Assembly: GCA_040376705.1 (NCBI GenBank)
Contig: JBEIQE010000011.1
Location: 1-64,000, forward strand
Length of the DNA: 64,000 nt
Direction of reading: 5' to 3'
Source of the DNA: JBEIQE01 sp040376705
GTDB taxonomy: Bacteria > Pseudomonadota > Alphaproteobacteria > UBA2400
Position 1 is the first letter of the stretch. Every line of letters starts with the position of its first letter. Below are positions 50,697 through 59,677 of this stretch, piece by piece. Made by a program: the position numbers and the translations under genes. Under the pieces are notes generated by a model that was not told the origin of the DNA, did no database searches, and saw only the letters and a list, made by a program, of their open reading frames with translations.

Positions 50697-51281
50697 ATGC
50701 GCTCATGTGTAAAAGTACTGGCAACCGCCGCAGTGTCATTGATGCTTACAGCTGGCGGTGCCCAGGCGAATGAATATCAGGCACGTTTGCAGGCACTGGC
50801 AACCGAGAAGCTGGCTGTTTTGGCCGCTGATCCGGTGGTTGTATCTGCGGTAAAGGCCCAGAATGAAGCGCATGCTGCTTATGATGCTGCCAAGATTGAC
50901 GAGCTGGATAAAGCCTGGCGCGCCGAAGTTGCCGGCGGCGGTGGTGCAACCACCAACGGCATGCTGGCCAATGCCCTGTCAAAGCACCTGCTGAGCGTAC
51001 GTGATGGTTCGGCTGGCCTGTATGCCGAAATCTTCGTCATGGATAACAAGGGCCTGAACGTTGGTATCAGCAATATGACCAGCGATTACATGCAGGGCGA
51101 TGAAGACAAGTGGCAGAAGACCTTCTCGGTTGGTGCCGATGCTGTTCTGGTTGATGAAGTTGAACAGGATGAATCGTCGGGCACATTCGTATCGCAGGTT
51201 AGCGTTACCGTGGTCGACCCCGAAACCAAGGCGCCTATTGGTGCGCTGACGGTGGGTGTTGATGTAGAGAAGCTGCAATAA
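50697..51281 (+). CDS. Secreted stand-alone Cache (PDC-like) sensor protein
   Basis: 194 residues. Signal peptide ending GAQA, then helices and a PAS-like periplasmic sensor fold: SAGLYAEIFVMDNKGLNVGISN, a D-rich YMQGDEDKWQ loop and VTVVDPETKAPIGALTVGVDVEKL, the typical final strands of a PDC/Cache domain. No transmembrane anchor or output domain. GGGGAG lies 9 nt before the ATG. An MCP gene follows 135 bp downstream, so it may act as a soluble ligand-binding partner of that receptor. Confidence 0.75.
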   Translation: MRSCVKVLATAAVSLMLTAGGAQANEYQARLQALATEKLAVLAADPVVVSAVKAQNEAHAAYDAAKIDELDKAWRAEVAGGGGATTNGMLANALSKHLLSVRDGSAGLYAEIFVMDNKGLNVGISNMTSDYMQGDEDKWQKTFSVGADAVLVDEVEQDESSGTFVSQVSVTVVDPETKAPIGALTVGVDVEKLQ

Positions 51282-51299
51282 TTGATGCAATAAACTGCT

Positions 51300-51331
51300 C
51301 CCGTCCGGTTGTCTCCTGGCTGCCGGACGGG
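51300..51331. other. Strong hairpin between Cache gene and MCP
   Basis: CCCGTCCGG and CCGGACGGG form a perfect 9-bp stem with a 14-nt loop. No U-run follows, so it is not a standard terminator; it may be an mRNA-stability or attenuation element. Confidence 0.6.
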
Positions 51332-51416
51332 AATGCAGAGCTGTATATGGGAAAGGCGGCTTGTCATTTGCTGACGGCTGTCCTGCTAAGCTAAATAAAA
51401 ACAAAGAGGTATTATA

Positions 51417-53045
51417 ATGAGCCTGACCCGCAGCCTAGCCGCTAAAGTATCCGCCATTGTCGTGGTTTTATTCCTGTGTGGTGTGGGCGGCCTGATCAAG
51501 ATTGGCGCTGATTCCAGCCAAGAGGCAGTGCTCACCATATATGGTGAATCAGTTTCCAACAGTACAACCATGCTTAGCCGCATGATGACGGCGCCGGTCA
51601 AGTTCAGGCAGGTAAGCGCGATTGAAGCGACTTATACCAGCCTTGTAAGCATGCCGGAAAATACCATTGCCACGATCGAGATTCTCGACCTGCAGGGCGA
51701 AAAACTGGCGACCTTCCAGGACCCCGACCTTGCCGTGCATGACTTTACCGACCTGCGTTCGGCTGCCAAGGCTGCACCTGAGGGCGAAGCCCAGCTTAAA
51801 ACCGGCACAGGTGTACTGATCTCGGAGAAGATCATGAACAGCGCGGGCGACCAGCAGCTGGGCACACTTAATATTGCCTGGAGCACGGAAGCCGTGAATG
51901 CCTATCTGGCACAGGTTGAGCGCAGGCAGATGCTGCTCGGCGGTTTCATTCTGCTCGTGGGTGGTGTGCTGGTGGGTATTGTGCTCACGCGCCTTATCAG
52001 TGTGCCGTTGCGCGGCATGGCCAACAGCATGCAGCATATGGCTGATGGTGATTACAATGTCGAGATTGGTGGCGTTGGCCGTAAGGACGAGATTGGTACC
52101 ATGAGCCAGACGCTGCTGGTGTTCCGCGATAATGGCCGTCAGGTCGCCCGTCTGCGCGAAGAGCAGGAGAATATGCGCGAACGCAGCGAAATTGAGCGCA
52201 AGCAGATGATGGCTGACATGGCCGATTCGTTTGAAGCAACCGTGAACAAGATGATGAGCGGCGTACTTAAAGCCACGCAGCAGCTGCAGCAGCAGGTGAG
52301 CATCATGAGCACTGCTGCCACCAACTCGGGCGATCAGACCCGTCAGGCCGCTGGCTCGGCTGAGACTGCCAGCACCAGTGTGGGCGCAGTTGCTGCCGCT
52401 ACCGAAGAAATGTCGGCTACCATTAATGAAATCAGCAAGCAGATGCAAACCGCTGCGCAGCAAACCAGCGAAGTGGGCGCTGCCGCCGATGCTGCGAATA
52501 CGCAGGTTGAAGTGCTGATGGTTGCCTCAAGCAAGATCAATGAGATCATCGAGCTGATTGAGGCGATTGCCAATCAGACCAACCTGCTGGCACTTAATGC
52601 CACAATTGAAGCGGCGCGCGCGGGTGAAGCCGGCAAGGGCTTTGCCGTGGTTGCCAGTGAAGTGAAGGCGCTGGCCGGCCAGACCGCCAAAGCGACTGAG
52701 GATATCAAGGCGCAAACCGAAGAAATTCTCTCGAGCACGCGTGATGTTGTTACCACTATTCGCAGCATTGGCGATCTCACCCGCAAGTCGAGCGCCATAT
52801 CGGCTGCAGTGGCTGCAGCGGTTGAAGAGCAGGGCGTGGCTACACAGGAAATTGTGGTCAATACCACCGGTGCTTCGCAGGGCACACAGGCGGTGAGCAG
52901 CTCGCTCAGCAAGATCAGTCAGCTGGCGGGCGAAACCGGCGCACTCTCGCGCGATGTGATGGATGCTGTACGTGTGCTGGCCGGTGAGGCCGATAATATG
53001 AGCCGCGAGATCAACAGCTTCCTCAATAAGGTGAGGGCGCAGTAA
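51417..53045 (+). CDS. Transmembrane methyl-accepting chemotaxis protein
   Basis: 542 residues. TM1 (VSAIVVVLFLCGVGGLIKIG), a periplasmic region of about 130 residues (SNSTTMLSRMMTAPVKF; IATIEILDLQGEKLATF), TM2 (LLGGFILLVGGVLVGIVL), HAMP, and a signalling domain with tip NQTNLLALNATIEAARAGEAGKGFAVVA; ends NKVRAQ. The small periplasmic domain and the adjacent secreted Cache protein suggest sensing through a partner. Confidence 0.92.
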   Translation: MSLTRSLAAKVSAIVVVLFLCGVGGLIKIGADSSQEAVLTIYGESVSNSTTMLSRMMTAPVKFRQVSAIEATYTSLVSMPENTIATIEILDLQGEKLATFQDPDLAVHDFTDLRSAAKAAPEGEAQLKTGTGVLISEKIMNSAGDQQLGTLNIAWSTEAVNAYLAQVERRQMLLGGFILLVGGVLVGIVLTRLISVPLRGMANSMQHMADGDYNVEIGGVGRKDEIGTMSQTLLVFRDNGRQVARLREEQENMRERSEIERKQMMADMADSFEATVNKMMSGVLKATQQLQQQVSIMSTAATNSGDQTRQAAGSAETASTSVGAVAAATEEMSATINEISKQMQTAAQQTSEVGAAADAANTQVEVLMVASSKINEIIELIEAIANQTNLLALNATIEAARAGEAGKGFAVVASEVKALAGQTAKATEDIKAQTEEILSSTRDVVTTIRSIGDLTRKSSAISAAVAAAVEEQGVATQEIVVNTTGASQGTQAVSSSLSKISQLAGETGALSRDVMDAVRVLAGEADNMSREINSFLNKVRAQ

Positions 53046-53245
53046 CAGGCGCAGAAACAATCTGTAGCAATATGCTTTTTGTTTAGAGGCCTGCCCGAAA
53101 TTCTCAAAAAATAGGCAAAGCTTGATAAAAAGCGTGCTGGTTACGTCACAGCTGTGGCCACAATCATGTTTTCGTGCACGTCATGCATTTTCAAGCAAAG
53201 CATTGCGCGGCATGATGCCCTCCTAATCCTTGAGGAGGAACACAC

Positions 53246-54346
53246 ATGCGTCGTCTATTACTCACCACCGCACTTGTTACATTCGCTGCCATTCCGGCTG
53301 CTCACGCTGAGCTTGAAGTAACACTGGGTGGTTACGTTACATTCCAGGCTGGTTTCTTTAACAACGACGATGCGAACAGCAGCGATCGTGACTTCCTGTC
53401 AGAAGCTGAAATTCACGTAACCGCCAAGGCTACCACCGAGAGCGGCCTGACCTATGGTGCTTATGTTGAAATGCAGGGCTCGACCAACGAAACCACCAAT
53501 GTTGACGAAGCCAACCTCTTCCTCGAAGGCAATTTCGGCCGCATCGAGCTGGGCGACCAGGAAGGTGCCGGTAGCGCACTGACCGTTCTCGCTCCTTACG
53601 TCGGTATCGGCCAGGTTATGGGCAGCTATGCTGACTTCGTTACCGATGCTGATAGCGGCTACAGCGTTAGCGAAACAGCTGGCGACCCCGGCTTCAAGGC
53701 TATCGACACTGGCGATGCCACCAAGGCAACCTACTACACCCCGGTATTTAGCGGCTTCCAGGCTGGTCTGAGCTACATTCCTGAAGTTGACGATCAGTCA
53801 GACGGTGAAGAAGTTCAGTTCCTCGACAACGTGGGTAACCATGACAATGCCTACGAAATCGGTCTGGCGTATAATGGCGAATTCAGCAATGTAACCGTTG
53901 CTCTGGGCGCTCAGTACACTGGTGCCGATGCCAAGGATGGTTCAGGTCTTGAAGATATCAGCGCATACAGCGTTGGCGCTCAGCTGGGCTACAAGGGCTT
54001 CACCTTCGGTGGTGGTTACACCAACGATGGCGATTCGGGCCAGACAGCCGGTGCAGCTGACGACGATGTCAGCTCTTACAACCTCGGTCTGACCTATGAG
54101 TCGGGCGCTTGGGGCGTTGGCGTGAGCTACCTCGACATCGACTTCGATGACGCAGCTGTTCCGTTCGATGTTGGCGGCGTTGTTGGTTCAGGTGGCGATT
54201 ACACAGCTTATGGCTTTGGCGGTACCTACAAGGTTGCCCCTGGTCTGTCAGTTGGTGCCGATCTGGTGTTCTTCGATCGTGACCGCGTTACCGGTGCCGA
54301 TACAGACGGCTACGTAGCTATCACTCAGGTTAAGGCCGCTTTCTAA
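53246..54346 (+). CDS. Outer-membrane porin
   Basis: 366 residues. Signal peptide MRRLLLTTALVTFAAIPAA ending AHA, mature ELEVTLGGYVTFQAGFF, Asp/Gly/Thr-rich strands, terminal KAAF. Clearly paralogous to the porin at 1483-2577 but more diverged than the two left-hand copies are from each other. CTTGAGGAGGAACACAC gives a very strong ribosome-binding site. Terminator at 54367-54398. Confidence 0.93.
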   Translation: MRRLLLTTALVTFAAIPAAHAELEVTLGGYVTFQAGFFNNDDANSSDRDFLSEAEIHVTAKATTESGLTYGAYVEMQGSTNETTNVDEANLFLEGNFGRIELGDQEGAGSALTVLAPYVGIGQVMGSYADFVTDADSGYSVSETAGDPGFKAIDTGDATKATYYTPVFSGFQAGLSYIPEVDDQSDGEEVQFLDNVGNHDNAYEIGLAYNGEFSNVTVALGAQYTGADAKDGSGLEDISAYSVGAQLGYKGFTFGGGYTNDGDSGQTAGAADDDVSSYNLGLTYESGAWGVGVSYLDIDFDDAAVPFDVGGVVGSGGDYTAYGFGGTYKVAPGLSVGADLVFFDRDRVTGADTDGYVAITQVKAAF

Positions 54347-54366
54347 GCCTTTAACTTACAGTTACT

Positions 54367-54398
54367 TAAAGCCCTGCCCTTACCGGCGGGGCTTTTTG
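54367..54398 (+). terminator. Rho-independent terminator after porin
   Basis: AAAGCCCTGCC and GGCGGGGCTTT arms around a short loop, followed by TTTTTG. Confidence 0.85.
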
Positions 54399-54467
54399 TT
54401 TTATAAACACAAAAAACATGCTACCCAGCCTTGCGATAACTCCTGCCAATCTTGCAAAAGGAATCTC

Positions 54468-54779
54468 ATGCGCCGCTCTTTCACTTTGCCCGCTTTGCTG
54501 CTGGGCGCCATCCTTACCCTTACCGGTTGTTCGGGCGAACCGAATGCCGACGACATGAAAACTTCGCTTGAATCAGCCATGAAGGCCAACCCGATTCTGG
54601 CGGCCATGTTCAGCGGTTTTGAGGACTTCGAGAAGGTCGCCTGCAAGGAAGCTGAAGGCAAGCCCGGCTATGTTTGCGACTACAAGGCCACCCACACCAT
54701 CATGGGTCAGAAGACCACCGCCCCCGGTACCGCCCGGTTTGTTGAAGGCGATAATGGTTGGGAAGCCCAATTGCAGTAA
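54468..54779 (+). CDS. Small lipoprotein
   Basis: 103 residues from ATG 54468 (AAAGGAATCTC upstream). Type II signal peptide with lipobox LTGC, followed by SGEPNADDMKTSLESAMKANP, two further Cys (VACKEAEG, YVCDYKAT) and a short beta-rich domain. Not assigned to a named family. Ends at a bidirectional terminator shared with the convergent scoA gene. Confidence 0.75.
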   Translation: MRRSFTLPALLLGAILTLTGCSGEPNADDMKTSLESAMKANPILAAMFSGFEDFEKVACKEAEGKPGYVCDYKATHTIMGQKTTAPGTARFVEGDNGWEAQLQ

Positions 54780-54798
54780 GTGGCTTTCAGCATAAAGA

Positions 54799-54826
54799 AA
54801 AGGGCCCCTGAATGGGGCCCTTTTTG
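54799..54826. terminator. Bidirectional terminator between lipoprotein gene and scoA
   Basis: AAAGGGCCCC - TGAAT - GGGGCCCTTTTT; 10-bp stem with A and T arms usable on both strands. Confidence 0.9.
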
Positions 54827-54844
54827 TTTATTCATAACGTTTGA

Positions 54845-55549
54845 TCAGGCGGCTTTCTTGCGTACCGTGCGCTGCTCGATGCGCTTTTCGAATTTCGCGC
54901 CCTTGATCAGGCGTTTCACGTAAATGCCGGGCACGTGGATGCTGTCCGGGTCGAGGCTGCCTACCGGCACAATTTCCTCAACTTCGGCCACTGTTACCTT
55001 GGCCGCAGCGGCCATCATGGGGTTGAAGTTGCGCGCAGTCTTGCGGAAGATGAGGTTGCCCTCTTCATCACCCTTCCAGGCCTTGATGATAGCCAGATCG
55101 GCCTTCAGCGCGGTTTCCATCACATAGTGCTCTCCGTCAAACTCGCGGGTTTCCTTGCCATCGGCCACCACTGTGCCGTAGCCGGTTTTGGTGAAGAAGG
55201 CCGGAATGCCAGCGCCGCCAGCACGGATACGCTCAGCCAGTGTACCTTGTGGATTGAACTCGAGCTGCAGCTCGCCCGACAGGAACATTTGTTCAAACAG
55301 CTTGTTCTCGCCTACATACGAGGAAATCATTTTTTTAATCTGCTTGGTCTCGAGCAGCTGGCCCAAGCCAAAGCCGTCTACACCCGCGTTATTCGAAATA
55401 ACGGTGAGGCCCTTGGTGCCCGCCTCGCGCAGGGCGGCAATCAGGTTTTCGGGAATGCCGCACAGGCCGAACCCGCCCGACATGATGGTCATGTTGTCGT
55501 GCAATACCCCTGCAAGGGCTGCTTTGGCATCTGCATAAACCTTTTTCAT
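54845..55549 (-). CDS. scoA: 3-oxoacid CoA-transferase subunit A
   Basis: 234 residues from ATG 55549 (AGGAG 7 nt upstream). GFGLCGIPENLI, NNAGVDGFGLG and GGAGIPAFFTKTGYGT are typical of the alpha subunit of succinyl-CoA:3-ketoacid CoA-transferase, used in ketone body or acetoacetate activation. The beta subunit carrying the catalytic Glu normally follows directly, but downstream there is only a terminator and a convergent lipoprotein gene. Confidence 0.92.
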   Translation of the reverse strand: MKKVYADAKAALAGVLHDNMTIMSGGFGLCGIPENLIAALREAGTKGLTVISNNAGVDGFGLGQLLETKQIKKMISSYVGENKLFEQMFLSGELQLEFNPQGTLAERIRAGGAGIPAFFTKTGYGTVVADGKETREFDGEHYVMETALKADLAIIKAWKGDEEGNLIFRKTARNFNPMMAAAAKVTVAEVEEIVPVGSLDPDSIHVPGIYVKRLIKGAKFEKRIEQRTVRKKAA

Positions 55550-55633
55550 GTGCATCTCCTGATTAAGCTGCGCGCAGGATAGCGCAGTAGCCGCCGGAGG
55601 CAAGCCTTGAAAACGTTGGCCGGCTAGGGGCTT

Positions 55634-55945
55634 TTAGCCCTGAAATGACAGGACCATGAGAATGAGGGCGGCCACACCGCTAACAGCCGCCAGCCCAAGG
55701 CCCATACGTTTATTAAAACCAAGTTCTGTAAGGCAGGGGGACGCAATCATGAGGCCAAGAAAGGCATCGGCCAGACCACGATAAATCGCCTGCATACCAT
55801 AAAGCGTGACCGAAGCCGAGTATTTGGGCGAAAGCGTATACTCGGCGTAGTAAGCGCTATAAAGGCCGCGGCTGGTATAGAGCAGGGCTACAGCAATAAT
55901 TAATGCCAAAGCTATACGCAGTAGTTTGGGAGAAGTGCTTTGCAT
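55634..55945 (-). CDS. Small membrane protein
   Basis: 103 residues from ATG 55945. Three hydrophobic segments (LLRIALALIIAVALLY, GLADAFLGLMIASPC, GLGLAAVSGVAALILMVL). Not recognised. Precedes scoA on the same strand with an 84 bp gap. Confidence 0.6.
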   Translation of the reverse strand: MQSTSPKLLRIALALIIAVALLYTSRGLYSAYYAEYTLSPKYSASVTLYGMQAIYRGLADAFLGLMIASPCLTELGFNKRMGLGLAAVSGVAALILMVLSFQG

Positions 55946-56072
55946 GAGGGCCCGCCGGTTAGGTATGTAAATACTGGCCCAAGGGCAGGGCAAGCGCAAC
56001 GCCAAACCGCGCTATCCCGTTGCGCTGGCAAATCGCTATGGCACAATAGATACGGAAAATACGGAGGGTCTT

Positions 56073-56507
56073 ATGCGTATTCCTGTTCTCGCTCTTATGT
56101 TGGTAGTCATAGCTTTTTCAGTGCAGGCTAAAGGCCAAAGTGGCGCAGCAAGCGGGATAGACGCCTGCTTTGCCCTTGATACCACCATGGCTACACAAGA
56201 CTGCCTCGTTGGCGAGATCGATAAAGCCGATGCGCAGCTAAATGCTGCCTATCAAGCCGTGATTGCTGAAGCCCGCCAGATCAATAAAGATATGGAAGGC
56301 GAAATGGGTGCCGATAAAGTGGAAGAGAACATCCGCATCGCCCAGCGTGCATGGAATGACTGGCGTAGCAAAGAGTGCTTCGCCCGCGCCGAGTTTGAGA
56401 ACACCGGCGGCAGTATCCGCGGCCTTAACAAGCAGGTCTGTGATTTGAACTTACTTACCGACCGCGTGAAAGTGCTGCAGGACCTCGTTAAGCCGCAGGA
56501 TCAGTAA
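56073..56507 (+). CDS. DUF1311/LprI-like secreted protein
   Basis: 144 residues. Signal peptide ending SVQA, then a helical domain with the DUF1311 pattern: C..., QDCLVGEIDKADAQLNAAYQ, IAQRAWNDWRSKECF, GGSIRGLNKQVCDLNLLTDRV, with four conserved Cys for two disulfides. LprI-type proteins can inhibit lysozyme; that role here is inference. TACGGAGGGTCTT gives a strong ribosome-binding site. Confidence 0.8.
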   Translation: MRIPVLALMLVVIAFSVQAKGQSGAASGIDACFALDTTMATQDCLVGEIDKADAQLNAAYQAVIAEARQINKDMEGEMGADKVEENIRIAQRAWNDWRSKECFARAEFENTGGSIRGLNKQVCDLNLLTDRVKVLQDLVKPQDQ

Positions 56508-56558
56508 CTTGGATAAAATATAGTTTCTGCTATTGCCGTAAGCACAAGGTAAGTAGGT

Positions 56559-56735
56559 CTAGCCCTCAACCTGCCGCGCTTCATCCGGCAATAAAATGGG
56601 AATACCGTTGCGGATGGGGTAGGCCAGTTTGGCCTGATGCGAGATGAGCTCCTGCTTGGCCGCATCGTAACTCAGCGGGCCTTTGGTGACGGGGCAGACC
56701 AATATATCAAGCAGCTTGGGGTCGACGAGTGACAT
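56559..56735 (-). CDS. Trm112 family protein
   Basis: 58 residues, MSLVDPKLLDILVCPVTKGP and later LAYPIRNGIPILLPDEAR: the bacterial Trm112/UPF0434 fold. Only one Cys is kept in the knuckle, as in many bacterial members. Trm112 proteins activate methyltransferases in eukaryotes; the bacterial role is unclear. Last gene of the leftward cnoX-LonN-Trm112 cluster, starting 9 bp after the LonN stop. Confidence 0.88.
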   Translation of the reverse strand: MSLVDPKLLDILVCPVTKGPLSYDAAKQELISHQAKLAYPIRNGIPILLPDEARQVEG

Positions 56736-56744
56736 GTATGTCCT

Positions 56745-57365
56745 TTAATGCCTGTGCGCACAATCCGGGCAGGCAATTTCGAGCAGGGCGGTAAGCAATT
56801 CGCTACGCGCAGCGGCATCTGGCGCTTCAAGCAGGGCCTGTTGTTCGGGCGGGGTGAAGGGGCAGATCATGGCCAGTGTAGTAAGCAGCTTGTCATCCGG
56901 GCAATTATCGGCGGCTGACCAGTCGCATTCAACGCCGCGATCGCTCAAAAAGTTCTTAAGGGCGGGCATCAGGCGTTTACGGTTGAGCGAAAACGGCACC
57001 TCGGGTTCGCTCAGCCATTCGGCCTTGATGCGGCGATAGCCGCGTAGCGGGGCCATTTCATCGGCCACTTTAAAGCGGCTGCGCCCGGCCAGTACAATCA
57101 GGTAGCGGCCATCATTGGTGTGTTCACAGCGGGCAATTTCGCCTGCACAGCCAATGCTTTGCACAAACGGCGTGCCGCATGACATCTGCTCGGGCTTGGG
57201 CTGAATCATGCCGATGATCTTGTCGCCCTTCATGGCGTCTTCTACCATCGCAACATAACGCGGCTCGAAGATATTAAGCGGTAACATACCGCCCGGCAGC
57301 AACAGCGCACCGTTGAGCGGAAAGATGGGAATGCTGCGCGGGAGGCTGGTTTGCTCTGCAGTCAT
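56745..57365 (-). CDS. LON N-terminal (substrate-binding) domain protein
   Basis: 206 residues. IPIFPLNGALLLPGGMLPLNIFEPRY and later GDKIIGMIQP and IGCAGEIARCEHTNDGRYLIVLAG match the stand-alone Lon N-terminal domain (PUA-like). No ATPase or protease domain. The start overlaps the stop of the thioredoxin-like gene by 4 bp. Probably a chaperone or substrate-binding factor. Confidence 0.9.
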   Translation of the reverse strand: MTAEQTSLPRSIPIFPLNGALLLPGGMLPLNIFEPRYVAMVEDAMKGDKIIGMIQPKPEQMSCGTPFVQSIGCAGEIARCEHTNDGRYLIVLAGRSRFKVADEMAPLRGYRRIKAEWLSEPEVPFSLNRKRLMPALKNFLSDRGVECDWSAADNCPDDKLLTTLAMICPFTPPEQQALLEAPDAAARSELLTALLEIACPDCAHRH

Positions 57366-58282
57366 TTAAACAGCACACTCGAGAGTTTGCGGCGGCCCGC
57401 TACCGACAGTTCATGCATGAACCCGAGAGCCTCGAAGATGGTGACCAGCTGCTTGCGCGAGGCTTCGTCATTCCATTTACGGTCGCGGCGAATGCTTTCG
57501 ATCAGATGGTCAATTGCTTCTTCGCTGCGGTTATTGGCATGCAGGGCAACAGCAAGGTCGTAGCGCTTCTGGTGGTCATCCGGCGCGGCCAGCACGCCTT
57601 CCATAAGCTCAGACAGGGGCCCGGTGGTGGCGGCTTTTTTGGTCAGCTCGATTTGCGCACGCACGCTGATCAGCTCTTTGGCCTTGGCGATTTCGGGCGG
57701 AGCCTCGAGCAGCATGGCCTCAGCTTCTTCAGGCTGGTTCAGCGCCAAAGCGATTTTGATGAGGCCGGCATATGCGCCAGCGTTATTGGGATCCTGACCC
57801 AGAATTTCGGCATAAACCGCATTGGCTTCATCGATCATGTTTTCTTCGAGCAGCTTGTCGGCCTCGGCCAAGGCCTCAGCTACGGCAGCACCTGCGGCGC
57901 CACCGCCCGACATCTTGATGATCTTGTCGAGGAACTGCTTGATCGCGCCCTCGGTTTGTATGCCCATGAAGCCGTCAATCGGCTGGCCCTTATAAAAGGC
58001 GTAAACGGCGGGGATCGACTGGATACCCATTTGCTGCGCGAGCTGCGGGTTCTCGTCGATATCCATTTTCACCATTTTAACTTTACCGCCCGTAGCGGCA
58101 ACTGCCTTCTCTAGCAGGGGGCCCAGCTGCTTGCACGGGCCGCACCAGGGCGCCCAGAAGTCGACCAGCACCGGCTGCTCGAGCGAGGCGCGTACCACTT
58201 CGGGCACAAATTCCTTGGTCGTAATATCCTTAACAGCGGATACGGCGGCAACTGGGGTGGGGGTGAGCGTCATGGGGTTCAT
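57362..58282 (-). CDS. cnoX: Thioredoxin-TPR chaperone, CnoX/YbbN type
   Basis: 306 residues. N-terminal thioredoxin domain with DFWAPWCGPC (C47, C50), then a helical tetratricopeptide-like domain from about 150 (ADKLLEENMIDEANAVYAEILGQDPNNAGAYAGL) and a C-terminal YbbN-type region. The complete CxxC implies redox activity, unlike the E. coli protein. Likely protects clients from oxidation and hands them to GroEL/DnaK. First gene of the three-gene leftward cluster. Confidence 0.88.
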   Translation of the reverse strand: MNPMTLTPTPVAAVSAVKDITTKEFVPEVVRASLEQPVLVDFWAPWCGPCKQLGPLLEKAVAATGGKVKMVKMDIDENPQLAQQMGIQSIPAVYAFYKGQPIDGFMGIQTEGAIKQFLDKIIKMSGGGAAGAAVAEALAEADKLLEENMIDEANAVYAEILGQDPNNAGAYAGLIKIALALNQPEEAEAMLLEAPPEIAKAKELISVRAQIELTKKAATTGPLSELMEGVLAAPDDHQKRYDLAVALHANNRSEEAIDHLIESIRRDRKWNDEASRKQLVTIFEALGFMHELSVAGRRKLSSVLFK

Positions 58283-58356
58283 AACCTATGAATATGGGTT
58301 GTTTACTCTCTACGGCAACCGGGATAATAGCTGATTTCGCCCAAAAAACAGCCTAT

Positions 58357-58386
58357 TTGACTCTGGGTGGCCGCTCGGGGCATATA
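58357..58386 (+). promoter_or_regulatory. Candidate promoter of tRNA-Gly
   Basis: TTGACT at 58357-58362, 18 bp, CATATA at 58381-58386, placing transcription start about 20 bp before the mature tRNA. Confidence 0.4.
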
Positions 58387-58412
58387 GGGCGCGCGCCTTG
58401 GTTTTGGCAAGT

Positions 58413-58486
58413 GCGGGTGTAGTTCAATGGTAGAACGGCAGCTTCCCAAGCTGCATACGGGGGTTCGATTCCCCTCACCCGCTCCA
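58413..58486 (+). tRNA. tRNA-Gly (anticodon CCC)
   Basis: Complete cloverleaf: acceptor GCGGGTG / CACCCGC with encoded CCA, D arm with AGTTCAATGGTAGAAC, anticodon stem GCAGC / GCTGC with loop TTCCCAA (anticodon CCC), and T loop GGTTCGATTCC. Reads GGG codons. Confidence 0.95.
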
Positions 58487-58596
58487 ATTTCCTGCGGGGG
58501 ACCGCTAAATAATTCCGAACCCTTTCGGTGCTGTTTACCCCAGTTTAATTGCGCGTTTTTCTTCTCTCACCGCAATTTTTACGCTAAAAGCCGGGC

Positions 58597-59418
58597 ATGA
58601 TTATTTCCTTCCGCAAGATGCATGGTCTGGGCAACGACTTTGTCATTATCGATACCCGTATGGCGCAAGTGCAGATCAGCACCGAGCAGCTGGTCGCCAT
58701 GGCTAACCGCCGCACGGGTGTGGGCTGCGATCAGTTTGCGCTGCTGCGCACCTCGGTGCAGGCCGATATCTTTGCTGACATGTATAACGCCGATGGCTCA
58801 AGCCTGCGCGCCTGCGGCAACGCCACGCGCTGCATTGCAGCCCTCATGATGGCCGAGATGAACCGCAGTACCATCAAGGTTGAGACGATTGCGGGTATCC
58901 TCATTTGCACCAAGGCTGAAGACGGCAAGATTACCGTCGACATGGGCCTGCCCAATCTCGAGTGGCAGCAGATTCCGCTTAGCCATGCCATGGACACACT
59001 CACGCTGCCGGTTACGCTCGGCCCCCTGAAGGACGCTGTGGCCGTGAACATGGGCAACCCGCATGCGGTGTTTTTTGTCGATGATGTGGCAGCGATTGAC
59101 CTGCCCACTCTTGGTCCCAAGCTTGAGCATGACCCGCTCTTCCCCGACCGCGTGAATGTGGAAGTAGCACAGGTGATAAACCGCCAGCACCTGCGTATGC
59201 GGGTGTGGGAGCGTGGCACCGGCATAACCATGGCTTGCGGTACCGGCGCTTGCGCCGTGCTGGTAGCGGCAGTGCGCCGCGGCCTGGCCGACCGCAAGGC
59301 GGTGGTCTCGCTCGATGGCGGCGATCTCGAGATTGAATGGCGCGAGAGCGATAACCACGTAATGATGACTGGCCCCTGGGCCGAGAGCTTTAGCGGTGTC
59401 TGGATGAAAAATGCCTGA
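58597..59418 (+). CDS. dapF: Diaminopimelate epimerase
   Basis: 273 residues. Two catalytic Cys, C73 in RACGNATRC and C214 in TMACGTGACA, plus KMHGLGNDFVIID at the N-terminus. Converts LL- to meso-diaminopimelate for lysine and peptidoglycan. Starts a rightward gene run (dapF, three small genes, ftsY, amn). Confidence 0.95.
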   Translation: MIISFRKMHGLGNDFVIIDTRMAQVQISTEQLVAMANRRTGVGCDQFALLRTSVQADIFADMYNADGSSLRACGNATRCIAALMMAEMNRSTIKVETIAGILICTKAEDGKITVDMGLPNLEWQQIPLSHAMDTLTLPVTLGPLKDAVAVNMGNPHAVFFVDDVAAIDLPTLGPKLEHDPLFPDRVNVEVAQVINRQHLRMRVWERGTGITMACGTGACAVLVAAVRRGLADRKAVVSLDGGDLEIEWRESDNHVMMTGPWAESFSGVWMKNA

Positions 59419-59677
59419 TGATGTGATGACCCCTGCGCGCAAGCGGCAGTTCATCATCGGTGGTTTGCTCATGCTCATGGTGATTGTGCTGGCAGCGGTG
59501 GTTGCGGCAAATGGTCAGCGCCTTTACATGCAATCTGAGGGCTACTTTAAAACCTGCAGTCCGGTAGCGGATGAAATGATCTGCCAGTATTGCAAATGCC
59601 CCGATGGCGCAGGCCGTGCTGGCTTTGGCAGCGCAGTATGCGATGATGGCGCCAGACCACAATGTGTGAGTGAATGA
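59411..59677 (+). CDS. Small Cys-rich single-pass membrane protein
   Basis: 88 residues, overlapping dapF by 8 bp. One transmembrane helix (FIIGGLLMLMVIVLAAVVAA) followed by a short outside domain with six Cys (TCSP, MICQYCKCPD, AVCDD, PQCVSE), suggesting disulfides or metal binding. Not recognised. Its stop overlaps the start of the next small gene. Confidence 0.65.
   Translation: MPDDVMTPARKRQFIIGGLLMLMVIVLAAVVAANGQRLYMQSEGYFKTCSPVADEMICQYCKCPDGAGRAGFGSAVCDDGARPQCVSE

Noticed and set aside
51549..52463. Long open frame antisense to the MCP
   Set aside because: It is a codon-bias shadow of the MCP gene: no start signals, no family resemblance.
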